Below are positions 44,193 through 53,873 of a stretch of DNA of 64,000 nucleotides, in pieces (positions within the stretch are counted from its first letter, which is position 1; each line of letters starts with the position of its first letter). Both the position numbers and the translations under genes were made by a program. The DNA is from Chitinophaga sp. Cy-1792 (GTDB taxonomy: Bacteria > Bacteroidota > Bacteroidia > Chitinophagales > Chitinophagaceae), in NCBI RefSeq assembly GCF_011752935.1, contig NZ_VWWO01000002.1:1178001-1242000 (forward strand). The letters run 5' to 3'. The notes below the pieces were generated by a model. That model was not told where the DNA came from and ran no database searches. It saw nothing but the letters and a program-made list of their open reading frames with translations.

Positions 44193-45500
44193 TTAAAAAC
44201 CGATCTCAAATAAATACCACATGGTATTGCTGCGGTGTTCTGCGTGCATGGTATAGCCATAATGCAGCTGTTTGAGCATCTCCACTACCGGCATCAGTGG
44301 TGCAAAGGATGCCCAGCTGAAATATACTTTCCCGCCGGGGAGAATATGGTCTTTGGAGGCCGTGAGAAAGCGTTTGAGGATACTTAAAGGTGGCGCGTCC
44401 TTGCTCCATATATCATCCAGGATGGGAAGGTTGCCGAATATATAATGGAAGCGGCCTTCTACATGGTCGAAGATGTCTGTATGGATGGTGAGTACGCTGT
44501 TGCCCAGCTGGTGAGCCTGACAGTTGAAGCGGGTATTTTCCAGTGCTTTGACACTGACGTCCGTTGCTACAGCTTTACTGGCACCGTTTTTCATTGCGGT
44601 GACGCTGATGATGCCGGAGCCGCAGCCAATGTCTAAAATCGTACATCCGTCGACGTTGGGCATATGTTGCAGTAGCAATTGGGTAGAATTGGTGAGTTGC
44701 GGGTCCGGGGCAAACACGCCGTCTCTGACCCAGATGGGAATGCCGTTATTGGGCAGTTCATAATCCGGATGATGCAGCAGGTATTTCCATGGCACAGGTT
44801 TTTTGCAGATGACCATTATTTTCTGGTAGATGCGAAATGGTTTATGGCGGAGGTTTTCCGAGAGCCAGGCGATAATTTCCTGCTGATGGCGGCGGTATTC
44901 ATCGGGGTATTGATCGAAGAATAAAGCCAGTGAATTGAACAACGACGTATAGTCGTGGTAGTGAATGCTGGCCGGAACAGTGAACGTAATCGGCTGCATA
45001 TCCGCCACAGCATTGCTGAGCCGGTTGGCGGTAGGCTCGTATGTTTTATTGATCAGCTGATAGAAAAACTGTTTCAGCGCGCCATAGTCGCCCTCCTGGC
45101 CATTGACCACCACGATCACCATACCGTCGTCGGAGAGGGCATCGTACATTTTACGGATGGCTTTGCGCTGGTCTTTGAAGTAATAACATACATGGGAAGC
45201 GATGATGACATCGTACTGGCCGCTCAGTTGTACCTGTTCCCAGTCTTGCCGGAGGAGTTCCACGCCTGTGGGGAGTTTTAATTTAATGTTATCATTTTCC
45301 ACGATGGTATACTGTTGGAACTGTTCCAGGAAGGCCAGGGAAAAAACCGGTTGTGTTCCGGCGCCGATTTCGAGGCATGCCTGGCGGGGGCTTCTGCCGA
45401 GAATTTTCCTTATAGCGTCAATGATGACGGGCTTTTCGTCGGATTGGTCCAGGAAGTTATTGAACCACTGGTGATTGAATGGCATCGCGTCCGGGGTCAT
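44193..45500 (-). CDS. Protein with two class I SAM-dependent methyltransferase domains
   Basis: 435 residues. The N-terminal half has the SAM motif LEIGAGTQ (Glu44, residues 43-50) and then YDVIIASHVCYYFKDQRKAIRKMYDALSDDGMVIVVV, a class I small-molecule-type domain of about 230 residues. The C-terminal half has a second, different motif, ILDIGCGSGIISVTAMKNGASKAVATDVSVKAL (Asp290), with NTRFNC and FGNLPILDDIWSKD, which resembles the NPPY-type domains (here GNLP). Two unlike methyltransferase domains in one chain are unusual. The linker (WIRDGVFAPDP region) recalls the head of the RsmC/PrmC or HemK relatives, which is a guess. Targets unknown. An alternative start at 45485 would remove five residues. 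Confidence 0.7.
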   Translation of the reverse strand: MTPDAMPFNHQWFNNFLDQSDEKPVIIDAIRKILGRSPRQACLEIGAGTQPVFSLAFLEQFQQYTIVENDNIKLKLPTGVELLRQDWEQVQLSGQYDVIIASHVCYYFKDQRKAIRKMYDALSDDGMVIVVVNGQEGDYGALKQFFYQLINKTYEPTANRLSNAVADMQPITFTVPASIHYHDYTSLFNSLALFFDQYPDEYRRHQQEIIAWLSENLRHKPFRIYQKIMVICKKPVPWKYLLHHPDYELPNNGIPIWVRDGVFAPDPQLTNSTQLLLQHMPNVDGCTILDIGCGSGIISVTAMKNGASKAVATDVSVKALENTRFNCQAHQLGNSVLTIHTDIFDHVEGRFHYIFGNLPILDDIWSKDAPPLSILKRFLTASKDHILPGGKVYFSWASFAPLMPVVEMLKQLHYGYTMHAEHRSNTMWYLFEIGF

Positions 45501-45622
45501 AGCAGGTTTGTTTAAATGGAATTTCGGTTAAAGTGCTGCAACGGTCTGTCAGTTTTACTACAGAAAATCTCCAAAATCAAATAATAGTATTGCAGGATAA
45601 AACATCCAAATCCTCCTATCAG

Positions 45623-46609
45623 ATGAAGTCAATTCTCTCCATTTGCTGTTTACTGGCCCTTCAGGCAGGCAGCGCTGCCTATGCGCAGGAACATCCGTAT
45701 AAAGTATCCAATACTTTTCATATCAAAAGTGAAGGCGGCTGGGACTATCTCGCGGTGCATGAAAATAATTTATACGTATCTCACGGTACGCAGGTCATTG
45801 TACTGGATAAAGCCAAAGGCGATTCTGTCGGCGTAATTCCTAATACCACCGGTGTACATGGTATCGCCTTTGCTAACGGTAAAGGTTATACGACCAATGG
45901 TAAACTCAATAACCTGACTGTTTTTGACCTAAAAACAAATGCGGTATTAAAGCAGGTAGCAGTAGGAGAAAAGCCGGACGCTATTATGCTGGATGCTTTC
46001 AGTGGTCATCTGGTAGTATGCAATGGCAAAAGCGGAAACCTCAGTATTGTGGATCCGGCAACAGACCAGGTGGTAGCCACTATTGCGCTGAACGGTAAAC
46101 CTGAAACAGCCGTATCTGACGATAAAGGAACTGTTTTTGTAAACCTGGAAGATAAGAATAGTATAGCCGTGGTAGATATGAAAGCCGGAAAGCTGCTGCA
46201 TACCTGGGCATTATCTGCCGAAGGCCCTACCGGACTGGCATTCGATAAACAGACCCGCAGGTTGTTTGCCGGCTGCGATAAACAACTCGTGGTAGTGAAT
46301 GCCGATAATGGTAAGATAGTAAAGACCCTGCCTATAGGGGAAGACTGTGATGGTGTTGCCTTCGACGAAGCTACCAAAACCATTTTTGCTGCCAATGGCA
46401 GTGGATCTGTTACCATTATCAAAGAAGAAGCAAAAGATAATTTCAAAGTAGTGCAAACATTGGCCACTAAAACCGGTGCCCGCACGATTACCCTCGATCC
46501 GCAGACACACATCGTTTATCTGCCTACTGCTGAATTCCAGCAAGGTAATTTCGAAGGAAAGCGTCCGCCGATGGTACCAGGTACCTTCCAGGTGCTCGCT
46601 GTTAAATAA
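45623..46609 (+). CDS. Secreted YncE-like beta-propeller protein
   Basis: 328 residues from the ATG at 45623, which gives a clear signal peptide (MKSILSICCLLALQAGSAAYAQ); the frame opens 30 residues earlier without one. The body is a seven-bladed YncE/YVTN-type propeller (LYVSHGTQVIVLDKAKGDSVGVIPNTTGVHGIAFANGKGYTTNGKLNNLTVFDLKTNAVLKQV ... GKPETAVSDDKGTVFVNLEDKNSIAVVD). These proteins are periplasmic or extracellular and of uncertain role. It lies opposite the methyltransferase gene and 87 bases ahead of metY, with the inverted repeat at 46616-46695 following its stop. Confidence 0.9.
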   Translation: MKSILSICCLLALQAGSAAYAQEHPYKVSNTFHIKSEGGWDYLAVHENNLYVSHGTQVIVLDKAKGDSVGVIPNTTGVHGIAFANGKGYTTNGKLNNLTVFDLKTNAVLKQVAVGEKPDAIMLDAFSGHLVVCNGKSGNLSIVDPATDQVVATIALNGKPETAVSDDKGTVFVNLEDKNSIAVVDMKAGKLLHTWALSAEGPTGLAFDKQTRRLFAGCDKQLVVVNADNGKIVKTLPIGEDCDGVAFDEATKTIFAANGSGSVTIIKEEAKDNFKVVQTLATKTGARTITLDPQTHIVYLPTAEFQQGNFEGKRPPMVPGTFQVLAVK

Positions 46610-46615
46610 AACCTA

Positions 46616-47997
<1,382 letters not shown>

Positions 47998-48021
47998 AAT
48001 ACGATCGTAATAAATTATATG

Positions 48022-48058
48022 GCCCGTCTCTATTTAGTAGTGATGGGCTTTTTATTTT
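48022..48058 (+). terminator. Terminator of metY
   Basis: 7-bp GCCCGTC / GATGGGC stem (one G-T pair) followed by TTTTTATTTT. Confidence 0.75.
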
Positions 48059-48156
48059 GTATATTTAGTCAAACCTATACCCGGATGAGATATCTTCCTA
48101 TACTAATCATAACATTGCATTAAATGATTAATGCTGCAATTAAAATCTGAATTTTT

Positions 48157-49098
48157 GTGGAGAATAGTTTGATAAGCTATCGTAGCAATAATCTGGAAAT
48201 ATTTCCGGAAGAGATAAGGGGATATACAACGGTTACTTCGCTTAATCTGTCTGATAATAAGATCCGGTTTTTACCCGAATGGTTACCTGAGTTGCAGCAG
48301 TTAAAGGTACTATATCTGGATAATAATGAGATAGAAGATATAGCTGTATTGACTTTGTTGCCTTCCCTGGAAGTGCTTTACCTGAATAACAACCGACTGA
48401 AAGTTATCCCGGATAAAATTGCTGCGTTGCAGCAGTTGCGCAGGCTTTTTGTAAACGGCAACCAACTGGAATATCTACCAGATGCTATTACGAAGCTGTC
48501 GAAGCTGGAGTTTCTGTTGGTGGTGGAGAATAAAATAGCGTCATTGCCTGAAAATATTGGCGATTTAGCTAACCTGGAAACGCTCAATCTCTTTGATAAT
48601 AATTTGCAGCATTTGCCGGATAGTATAGGCAACCTGCGGTCGCTAACATATTTGCAGTTAAGTAGCAATCAATTGATCGTTTTGCCGGTTACTGTTGGTC
48701 ATCTGCATAAATTAACCAACCTTTCTTTATTTTCCAATCAGCTGAAAGTTTTACCGGAAAGCTTACAATATCTGCCTGTTTTGAGGACACTAAATATTGG
48801 AGATAATAAGATTACGGCGCTCAATTACCTGGCTGGCTCAATAGAGGAGTTGAGTATCTATAAAAATCCACTACTATCTATTAACAATACGATTTTTACG
48901 ACACTTAAGGGGAAGCCTTCCGGTTGGTTATTTGCAGATGTAGGACAGAATACATTGTTATCGCTTCATATCGCCATGCCTGGGAGGCAGGTGAAGCTGG
49001 CAGATCTCCAGGCACGGAAAATTCATCCGTTGGATTTTCAATACATGCCGCAGGAGCTGGTTAAACAATGGCAGCTGGAGCGGGACAGCATTTTTTGA
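48157..49098 (+). CDS. Leucine-rich-repeat protein
   Basis: 313 residues with GTG as the likely start; a TTG at 48169 is possible, and an in-frame stop sits 9 bases before the GTG, so no ATG start exists. Residues about 20-230 contain nine to ten LRR units of 22-23 residues with the pattern LxxLxLxxNxLxxLPxxI (LNLSDNKIRFLPEWLPELQQ, LYLDNNEIEDI, LYLNNNRLKVIPDKIAAL, LNLFDNNLQHLPDSIGNL, LQLSSNQLIVLPVTVGHL). A non-repeat C-terminal cap of about 80 residues follows. No signal peptide or anchor is present, so it is probably a cytoplasmic protein-binding module. It abuts the HxlR gene end to end. Partner unknown. Confidence 0.85.
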   Translation: MENSLISYRSNNLEIFPEEIRGYTTVTSLNLSDNKIRFLPEWLPELQQLKVLYLDNNEIEDIAVLTLLPSLEVLYLNNNRLKVIPDKIAALQQLRRLFVNGNQLEYLPDAITKLSKLEFLLVVENKIASLPENIGDLANLETLNLFDNNLQHLPDSIGNLRSLTYLQLSSNQLIVLPVTVGHLHKLTNLSLFSNQLKVLPESLQYLPVLRTLNIGDNKITALNYLAGSIEELSIYKNPLLSINNTIFTTLKGKPSGWLFADVGQNTLLSLHIAMPGRQVKLADLQARKIHPLDFQYMPQELVKQWQLERDSIF

Positions 49099-49449
49099 TC
49101 ACACCTGCTTCACACCGCGCATATTTTCATTGGCCCATGCTGCCAGGTTATACAAATGCGGTTGCAGGCTAAGGCCTTTGTCAGAGAGGCGGTATTCCAC
49201 TCTGGGAGGGATTTCTGCAAACATTTCCCGGATGATCAATCTATCGTCCTGGAGGTTTTTCAATGTGGTGGTGAGCATTTTCTGTGAGATGCCGTTGATC
49301 GCCTCAAATAGCTCATGGTAGCGCATCGGCGATTCCTTTTGCCCCAGCGTTAGTATAATCATGGTGGCCCACTTATTACCTATCCGCTCAAAGACATCTC
49401 TCACCGGACAAAAATCTACCTGCTCATCATTCCTTGAAAATATTTTCAT
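49099..49449 (-). CDS. HxlR-family winged-helix regulator
   Basis: 116 residues. Standard HxlR signature: CPVRDVFERIGNKWATMIILTLGQKESPMRYHELFEAINGISQKMLTTTLKNLQDDRLIIREMFAEIPPRVEYRLSDKGLSLQPHL. A single conserved cysteine lies near the N-terminus (Cys14 in DFCPVRD), as in redox- or quinone-sensing members such as YodB. The gene is transcribed away from a DoxX-family gene; the gap between holds palindromes. The common pairing suggests that it represses the DoxX gene in response to electrophiles. Confidence 0.92.
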   Translation of the reverse strand: MKIFSRNDEQVDFCPVRDVFERIGNKWATMIILTLGQKESPMRYHELFEAINGISQKMLTTTLKNLQDDRLIIREMFAEIPPRVEYRLSDKGLSLQPHLYNLAAWANENMRGVKQV

Positions 49450-49455
49450 ACTAAC

Positions 49456-49472
49456 TTATTGTTTTTCAATAA
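49456..49472. promoter_or_regulatory. Palindrome TTATTG-N5-CAATAA upstream of the HxlR gene
   Basis: Perfect 6-bp arms 7 bases before the HxlR start. A related TTATTG..CAAT arrangement recurs at 49510-49527 and a CGCAC-N6-GTGCG repeat lies at 49475-49490. These are candidate HxlR operators in the divergent region. Confidence 0.4.
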
Positions 49473-49625
49473 TGCGCACCTTCCCGTGCGTAACCTACTT
49501 CTATGTGCCTTATTGTTTGATTATCAATGTATTAATAACTTGGAGCTGTAAAGTTACGAATATAACTCCTGCGCAGGAATAATACACGTAATCATTCATC
49601 ATCCTAAATTACCTGATATTAATAC

Positions 49626-49985
49626 ATGAAACTTACTTATCGCATCACCAACTGGTTATTTATTGGTTTAATGCTGGTCACTTCCTATACAGACTTTACG
49701 CGGATGGCTTTTGTAGCTGATATGATCCGGCACCTGGGTTACCCCGGTTACCTGCCACTGCTGGTAGGTACTGGTAAAATAACAGGAGCGGTGATCCTTG
49801 CCGTTCCGGGGAGTTTCCGCCTTAAAGAATGGCCATATGCCGGTTTCTCTGTACTGTTTATCGGGGCGGCTGCTTCCCATGCGCTGGCAGGAGATGATGC
49901 CGGAAAAATAGCCGGACCATTGTGTATGGAAGCGCTCCTGCTGGTTTCGTATATCGCTTTCCGTAAAACGTACAAGTTATCATGA
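49626..49985 (+). CDS. DoxX-family small membrane protein
   Basis: 119 residues with four membrane helices. DoxX-like features: ITNWLFIGLMLVTSYTDFTRMAFVADMIRHLGYPGYLPLLVGTGKITGAVILAVPGSFRLKEWPYAGFSVLFIGAAASHALAGD. DoxX/DUF417-type proteins are linked to redox and thiol stress but have no settled reaction. It diverges from an HxlR regulator, a very common pair. Promoter elements are not clear by eye; a terminator hairpin follows 7 bases after the stop. Confidence 0.88.
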   Translation: MKLTYRITNWLFIGLMLVTSYTDFTRMAFVADMIRHLGYPGYLPLLVGTGKITGAVILAVPGSFRLKEWPYAGFSVLFIGAAASHALAGDDAGKIAGPLCMEALLLVSYIAFRKTYKLS

Positions 49986-49992
49986 TACCTTG

Positions 49993-50025
49993 AAAACCGC
50001 ACTGATGCAATATTGATGCGGTTTT
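49993..50025 (+). terminator. Terminator of the DoxX gene
   Basis: 9-bp perfect stem AAAACCGCA / TGCGGTTTT with a 15-base loop, then TATC. Confidence 0.65.
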
Positions 50026-50098
50026 ATCATTGCCTGATAAGATTATTGCAACTGGAAAGATACCGCATTATAACAGTAATGCATATACGAAAACAGGA

Positions 50099-50120
50099 GC
50101 AGGGAGCTGCAACTCCCTGC
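50099..50120 (-). terminator. Terminator of the HAD gene
   Basis: 8-bp perfect stem GCAGGGAG / CTCCCTGC with a 6-base loop, about 35 bases after the HAD stop on the minus strand; tail TCCTGTTTTC. Confidence 0.6.
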
Positions 50121-50153
50121 CACCCGGCATTTACAGCAACAATATTTTACAGG

Positions 50154-50969
50154 TTAATAGTCGGCGGTTACCAGCGATTCGCCGAGTACGCGCATAAACA
50201 GGTCTTCGTTTAACAGGTCCCTGATGGATTTGATAATAAAGTCGGGGGCGTAACCAAAATGCTGAAGGTCTTCTTCTTTGGTGACGCCGGTAAGTGTAAG
50301 TACGGTAGTAAAGCCCATGGAGCCGGCGCCGAGGATATCCGTGCCCATGGTATCGCCGATCATGACGGTTTCGTCTGTGGTGAGTTGCAGTGCTTTTCGG
50401 GCCATGCGCATCATCACCGGACTCGGTTTGCCAACGCTGAAGGCCTGTACGCCGCTGGCACATTCCAGCATGGCTACCAGTGCGCCGCAGCCGGCGCGGT
50501 ATTTACCATCGGCAACGGGGCAGTTGGGGTCAAGGTTGGTGGCAATCAGTTTAGCGCCTTTCATGATCATGTTAATGGCCTTGTCTACCGATTCCAGCAT
50601 GATCGTGCGGCCTTCGCCAATGATGACGTAATCGGGCTGATCGTCTACTATAGAATATCCTGCATTATATAATTCGGTAAGCAGTCCGCCTTCTCCAATC
50701 ACATAGGCTGTACCGTTTTGTTTTTTGGAGGCAAGATAGCGGGCAGTAGCCATGGCGCAGGTGAAGATGTCATTTTCTTCTACATCAAATCCCAGTTTGT
50801 TGAGTTTGTAGCAGACATCCCTGCTGGTACGCTGGCTGTTGTTGGTGAGGAAGAGAAAAGGTAATCCCTTTTTTCTGAGGCCGTTAATAAAATCTACGGC
50901 ACCCGGAATCGGTTCGCTGCCTTTGTAGATTACACCATCCATGTCGATAAGAAATCCCTTTTTTTTCAT
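50154..50969 (-). CDS. HAD-IIA family hydrolase (NagD-like phosphatase)
   Basis: 271 residues. Motif I FLIDMDGVIYKG with the catalytic Asp9 and Asp11, then GAVDFINGLRKKGLPFLFLTNNSQRTS (motif II, Thr), a cap domain of the C2A type (ARYLASKKQNGTAYVIGEGGL ... PDYVIIGEGRTI), and VGKPSPVMMRMA plus TVMIGDTMGTDILGAGSMGFTTVLTLTG (motifs III and IV). Relatives dephosphorylate nucleotides, glycerol phosphate or phosphoglycolate in the cytoplasm. Substrate cannot be chosen from sequence. Confidence 0.93.
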   Translation of the reverse strand: MKKKGFLIDMDGVIYKGSEPIPGAVDFINGLRKKGLPFLFLTNNSQRTSRDVCYKLNKLGFDVEENDIFTCAMATARYLASKKQNGTAYVIGEGGLLTELYNAGYSIVDDQPDYVIIGEGRTIMLESVDKAINMIMKGAKLIATNLDPNCPVADGKYRAGCGALVAMLECASGVQAFSVGKPSPVMMRMARKALQLTTDETVMIGDTMGTDILGAGSMGFTTVLTLTGVTKEEDLQHFGYAPDFIIKSIRDLLNEDLFMRVLGESLVTADY

Positions 50970-51190
50970 AGCAATTCGATGTTGGTTAATAGCTTATTGT
51001 TAATGATAAATAATTACCTGGCCGAATAACTATGGAAAGAATAAAGGCAAGAATGCTGCGTAGATACAGCGTAATGGGGAACAGATCTGAGAATGACCTG
51101 ACGTCCACTAAGATAGTAATTATTTCTTTATCCCAATATGAATTTTTTATGAGCAGATAGGCTGAGGAGATCGTATAGTCGTGCAAGTTA

Positions 51191-51826
51191 TTAATATGAC
51201 TTTTGTTCACCATCAGGTTTATGCGCGATGATGATTAGTTCTGGCTGATTTCCGTTTATCCAACGGTGCTGGTACCCGATGGAGAAACCCTGCTGTTGCA
51301 GCAAGGGTAGTATATCATTGCCATGATGATAATAAATCATGAGCGTATCGCCGGAAGAGGAGGTTTGCAGGGCCGACTCCTCATAATTTCCTTCCATGGT
51401 GCTGAGATAGAGATAGCCACCGGTATGCAGGTGATGATATGCCGTAACGATGAAATCAGCCGTTTCCTGCTGGTTGAGATAGGGGAGTGCAAAGCCGCAG
51501 ATGATGGCATCAAAGGTAACGCCCATGCCTGCAATACTACGTATATCCGCTACCGTGAACAGGGCGCCGGGATTGTTGGCTGCGGCCAGCTGCACCATGG
51601 CGGGCGCCAGGTCTATACCATGCCATTGGAAGTCGGGGCGCCGTGCCAGCACATACCTGGCGATATTGCCGGGGCCACAGGCCACATCCAGTATGCTGGC
51701 ATTGGGTTTCAGCTGCTGGCATAGCTTTTCCAGGCCATCCCCGTAATGGCTGACGTCCATATATTTTTCCTGGTAAATAAGTGCCCGGCGGTCGAAGACA
51801 TCCGCAGCTGCTGAAACCTTTTTCAT
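51191..51826 (-). CDS. Class I SAM-dependent methyltransferase
   Basis: 211 residues. The Rossmann motif is ASILDVACGPGNIARYVL, then a second acidic strand DFQWHGIDLAPAMVQLA, motif III ADIRSI and FDAIICGFALPYLNQQETADFIVTAYHHLHTGGYLYLS. It has the size and layout of small-molecule or ubiquinone-type methyltransferases, but the substrate is unknown. It is followed downstream after a 220-base gap by the HAD gene and upstream by an acetyltransferase gene; no shared pathway is evident. Confidence 0.9.
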   Translation of the reverse strand: MKKVSAAADVFDRRALIYQEKYMDVSHYGDGLEKLCQQLKPNASILDVACGPGNIARYVLARRPDFQWHGIDLAPAMVQLAAANNPGALFTVADIRSIAGMGVTFDAIICGFALPYLNQQETADFIVTAYHHLHTGGYLYLSTMEGNYEESALQTSSSGDTLMIYYHHGNDILPLLQQQGFSIGYQHRWINGNQPELIIIAHKPDGEQKSY

Positions 51827-51869
51827 ATTATCTTCCTGAAGATAAAAAGAAAATACGAGGGAAATGTTA

Positions 51870-52385
51870 TCAGCTCACCGCCTCAAAGGCCGCATCATAG
51901 GAAACGATGCCTGCAGGGGTATTTTCCTTGAAAGCCAGTGCCTGGAAATATTCTGCCGGAACACCAGGATAGGCCAGTTCAGGCGTCGTTTCAAAACCAA
52001 AGCGCTGATAATAGAAAGGGTCGCCGAGGACTACGCAACCATTGGCGTCCAGCACTTCCAGAATGGCCAGGGCAGCCTTGATCAGGCTGCTGCCAATTCC
52101 ATGCTGCTGGTACTCCGGCAGCACCGATACCGGTCCTAATCCATACCAGCCTGTATCTCCGGACGAAACCCTTACCGGAGAAATGGCCACATGCCCGATG
52201 ATCTCACCCTCCGCATCCGCTACGAGTGATACGGTCAGCTGCTGGTTGTTCCTCAAGGCATTGACGATAAATTGTTCGGTGCCACTGGTGTGTTCCGCTG
52301 TAGCAAAGGCTTTGCGGGTAACTTCGTGAATAGCGTGTGTGTCGCTTGCGGTTTCCTTTCTGATATTGTAGTTAGGTGTACTCAT
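51870..52385 (-). CDS. GNAT-family N-acetyltransferase (YhbS-like)
   Basis: 171 residues from the ATG at 52385 (MSTPNYNIRKETASDTHAIHEV); a longer frame to 52472 is unlikely. GNAT motif A is YGLGPVSVLPEYQQHGIGSSLIKAALAIL, with EIIGHVAISPV before it and GCVVLGDPFYYQRFGFETTPELAYPGVPAEYFQALAF after, the YhbS-type pattern. It transfers acetyl from acetyl-CoA to an unknown acceptor. It lies 43 bases upstream of the methyltransferase gene on the same strand and may share its transcript. Confidence 0.9.
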   Translation of the reverse strand: MSTPNYNIRKETASDTHAIHEVTRKAFATAEHTSGTEQFIVNALRNNQQLTVSLVADAEGEIIGHVAISPVRVSSGDTGWYGLGPVSVLPEYQQHGIGSSLIKAALAILEVLDANGCVVLGDPFYYQRFGFETTPELAYPGVPAEYFQALAFKENTPAGIVSYDAAFEAVS

Positions 52386-52609
52386 AAAAATTCCGATAAA
52401 AAATAAAGTAGGAAGGGCTAAACAGTGCACTATCGTGTTGTATAAAGATACTTTTATAAAACGGATAACCATCGCGATTGTTAAAAAATTACGTGGGTCA
52501 TCCGAATATATAATTTCAATTTACATATCATCAGATACACTGGTATAGCCCTTCTCAGCTGATCCTTTTATGTCAGGGAAGCGTATTTTTTACGGAAATG
52601 AGGCGGAAT

Positions 52610-53002
52610 TTATCCCAGTCCGCCATGAATACTTACGCCGATAATCATCAGCACAATTAAAGTGATGATCACGTACATTTTATCTTTCTCTAAAATAAAT
52701 CCTATCAGGGAAAAAATTACGCGGAGGATGGGCGTAGCAAAAAGCAGCATGATACCAAGCAGAATGAGGGCCATGCCTTTGCCGGCAGCCAGGTCGCTGA
52801 ACATGCCGCCTAATACTTCCAGTATACCGCGGTCCTGTTCTACGAATGTTGGATAATGTACTATCTCCTGCCCGTGGTTGATGAGGTAGAGAATACCGCC
52901 AATGATGGCAATGGCCATGGATGACCATACGCCGTAGCGCAGCAGCTTACCGATGATCAGCTGCAGGTCTTTATCTTTTAATACTGGTGTATTTGTTTCC
53001 AT
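52610..53002 (-). CDS. DUF1634-family membrane protein
   Basis: About 130 residues (METNTPVLKDKDLQLIIGKLLRYGVWSSMAIAIIGGILYLI); an ATG two codons upstream is equally possible. Three membrane helices: residues about 25-47, 73-100 and 108-127. The N-terminal LLRYGVWSSM and central GKGMALILLGIMLLFATPILRVIFSL segments fit DUF1634. This family is regularly found beside TauE/SafE permeases, as here: it starts 24 bases after the permease stop in the same direction. A role as a partner or stabiliser of the permease is an inference. Confidence 0.88.
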   Translation of the reverse strand: METNTPVLKDKDLQLIIGKLLRYGVWSSMAIAIIGGILYLINHGQEIVHYPTFVEQDRGILEVLGGMFSDLAAGKGMALILLGIMLLFATPILRVIFSLIGFILEKDKMYVIITLIVLMIIGVSIHGGLG

Positions 53003-53026
53003 ATGCAAAAAGATGAGGTGAGTGAA

Positions 53027-53863
53027 TTAGATTTTACCGGTGGCACCGTTATAGATCATCTGTAAAGCCAGCAGCGTAATGATGATGCTGAAGAAAACCT
53101 TGAGTTTTTCAGGAGAAGAACGGATGAGTATGCGTGCGCCGGCCTGTGCGCCCAGCAGTACACCGATCATAACGGGCATGCATATACTGGGTTGAATATA
53201 GCCGCGTTGCAGGTATACTACCGCGCTGGCAGTGGCGGTTACGCCCATCATAAAATTACTGGTGGTGGTAGATACCTTGAAAGGGATACGCATGATATTG
53301 TCCATAGCGATTACTTTCAGTGCGCCGGAACCTATGCCCAGCAAGCCGGAGAGGATACCCGCCACGATCATCATGACAAAGCCGCCGGCAACGTTTTTGG
53401 TGCCGTAGTGAATGATTTCGCCGGAAGGAGTAGGGTAGCTGCCATACAGTTTCAGCTTTTGTGCCAGCGGACTCGATTCCTGTAAAATATGCAGGGCCTT
53501 TTTCCGGAGGGAGTTCATGGCCGAGAAGATCAGGATACAGCCAAAAAGTATGGCGATGAAATGCGTTGGCGCAAAGGTGGCGATGAGGGCGCCTACCACC
53601 GCACCAATGGTGGTGGCTATTTCCAGGAACATGCCTATGCGCATATTGGTAATGCCTTCGCGGACATAGGCAGCGGCGGAACCGGAAGACGTTGCAATAA
53701 CAGATACCAGTGCTGCGCCGATGGCATAGTGAATGTCGACACCAAGAAATACGCTTAGTAATGGAATGATCACGACGCCGCCACCGAGGCCGGTCAGTGA
53801 TCCGATCAGTCCTGCTGCACAGGCGCCTGCAAACATGATCAGTGTAAATACAAGAACGGTCAT
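53027..53863 (-). CDS. TauE/SafE-family sulfite or organosulfonate exporter
   Basis: 278 residues from the ATG at 53863 (MTVLVFTLIMFAGACAAGLIGSLTGLGGGVVIIPLLSVFLG), which removes an unlikely hydrophilic extension and leaves 10 bases to the GntR stop. Eight membrane segments. The TauE/SafE repeat signature appears twice: GLIGSLTGLGGGVVIIPLLS in the first half and GILSGLLGIGSGALKVIAMD in the second. The family exports sulfite, sulfoacetate or related anions. Gene order GntR regulator, permease, DUF1634 indicates an operon controlled by the first gene. Confidence 0.92.
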   Translation of the reverse strand: MTVLVFTLIMFAGACAAGLIGSLTGLGGGVVIIPLLSVFLGVDIHYAIGAALVSVIATSSGSAAAYVREGITNMRIGMFLEIATTIGAVVGALIATFAPTHFIAILFGCILIFSAMNSLRKKALHILQESSPLAQKLKLYGSYPTPSGEIIHYGTKNVAGGFVMMIVAGILSGLLGIGSGALKVIAMDNIMRIPFKVSTTTSNFMMGVTATASAVVYLQRGYIQPSICMPVMIGVLLGAQAGARILIRSSPEKLKVFFSIIITLLALQMIYNGATGKI

Positions 53864-53873
53864 AAAAAAAATA

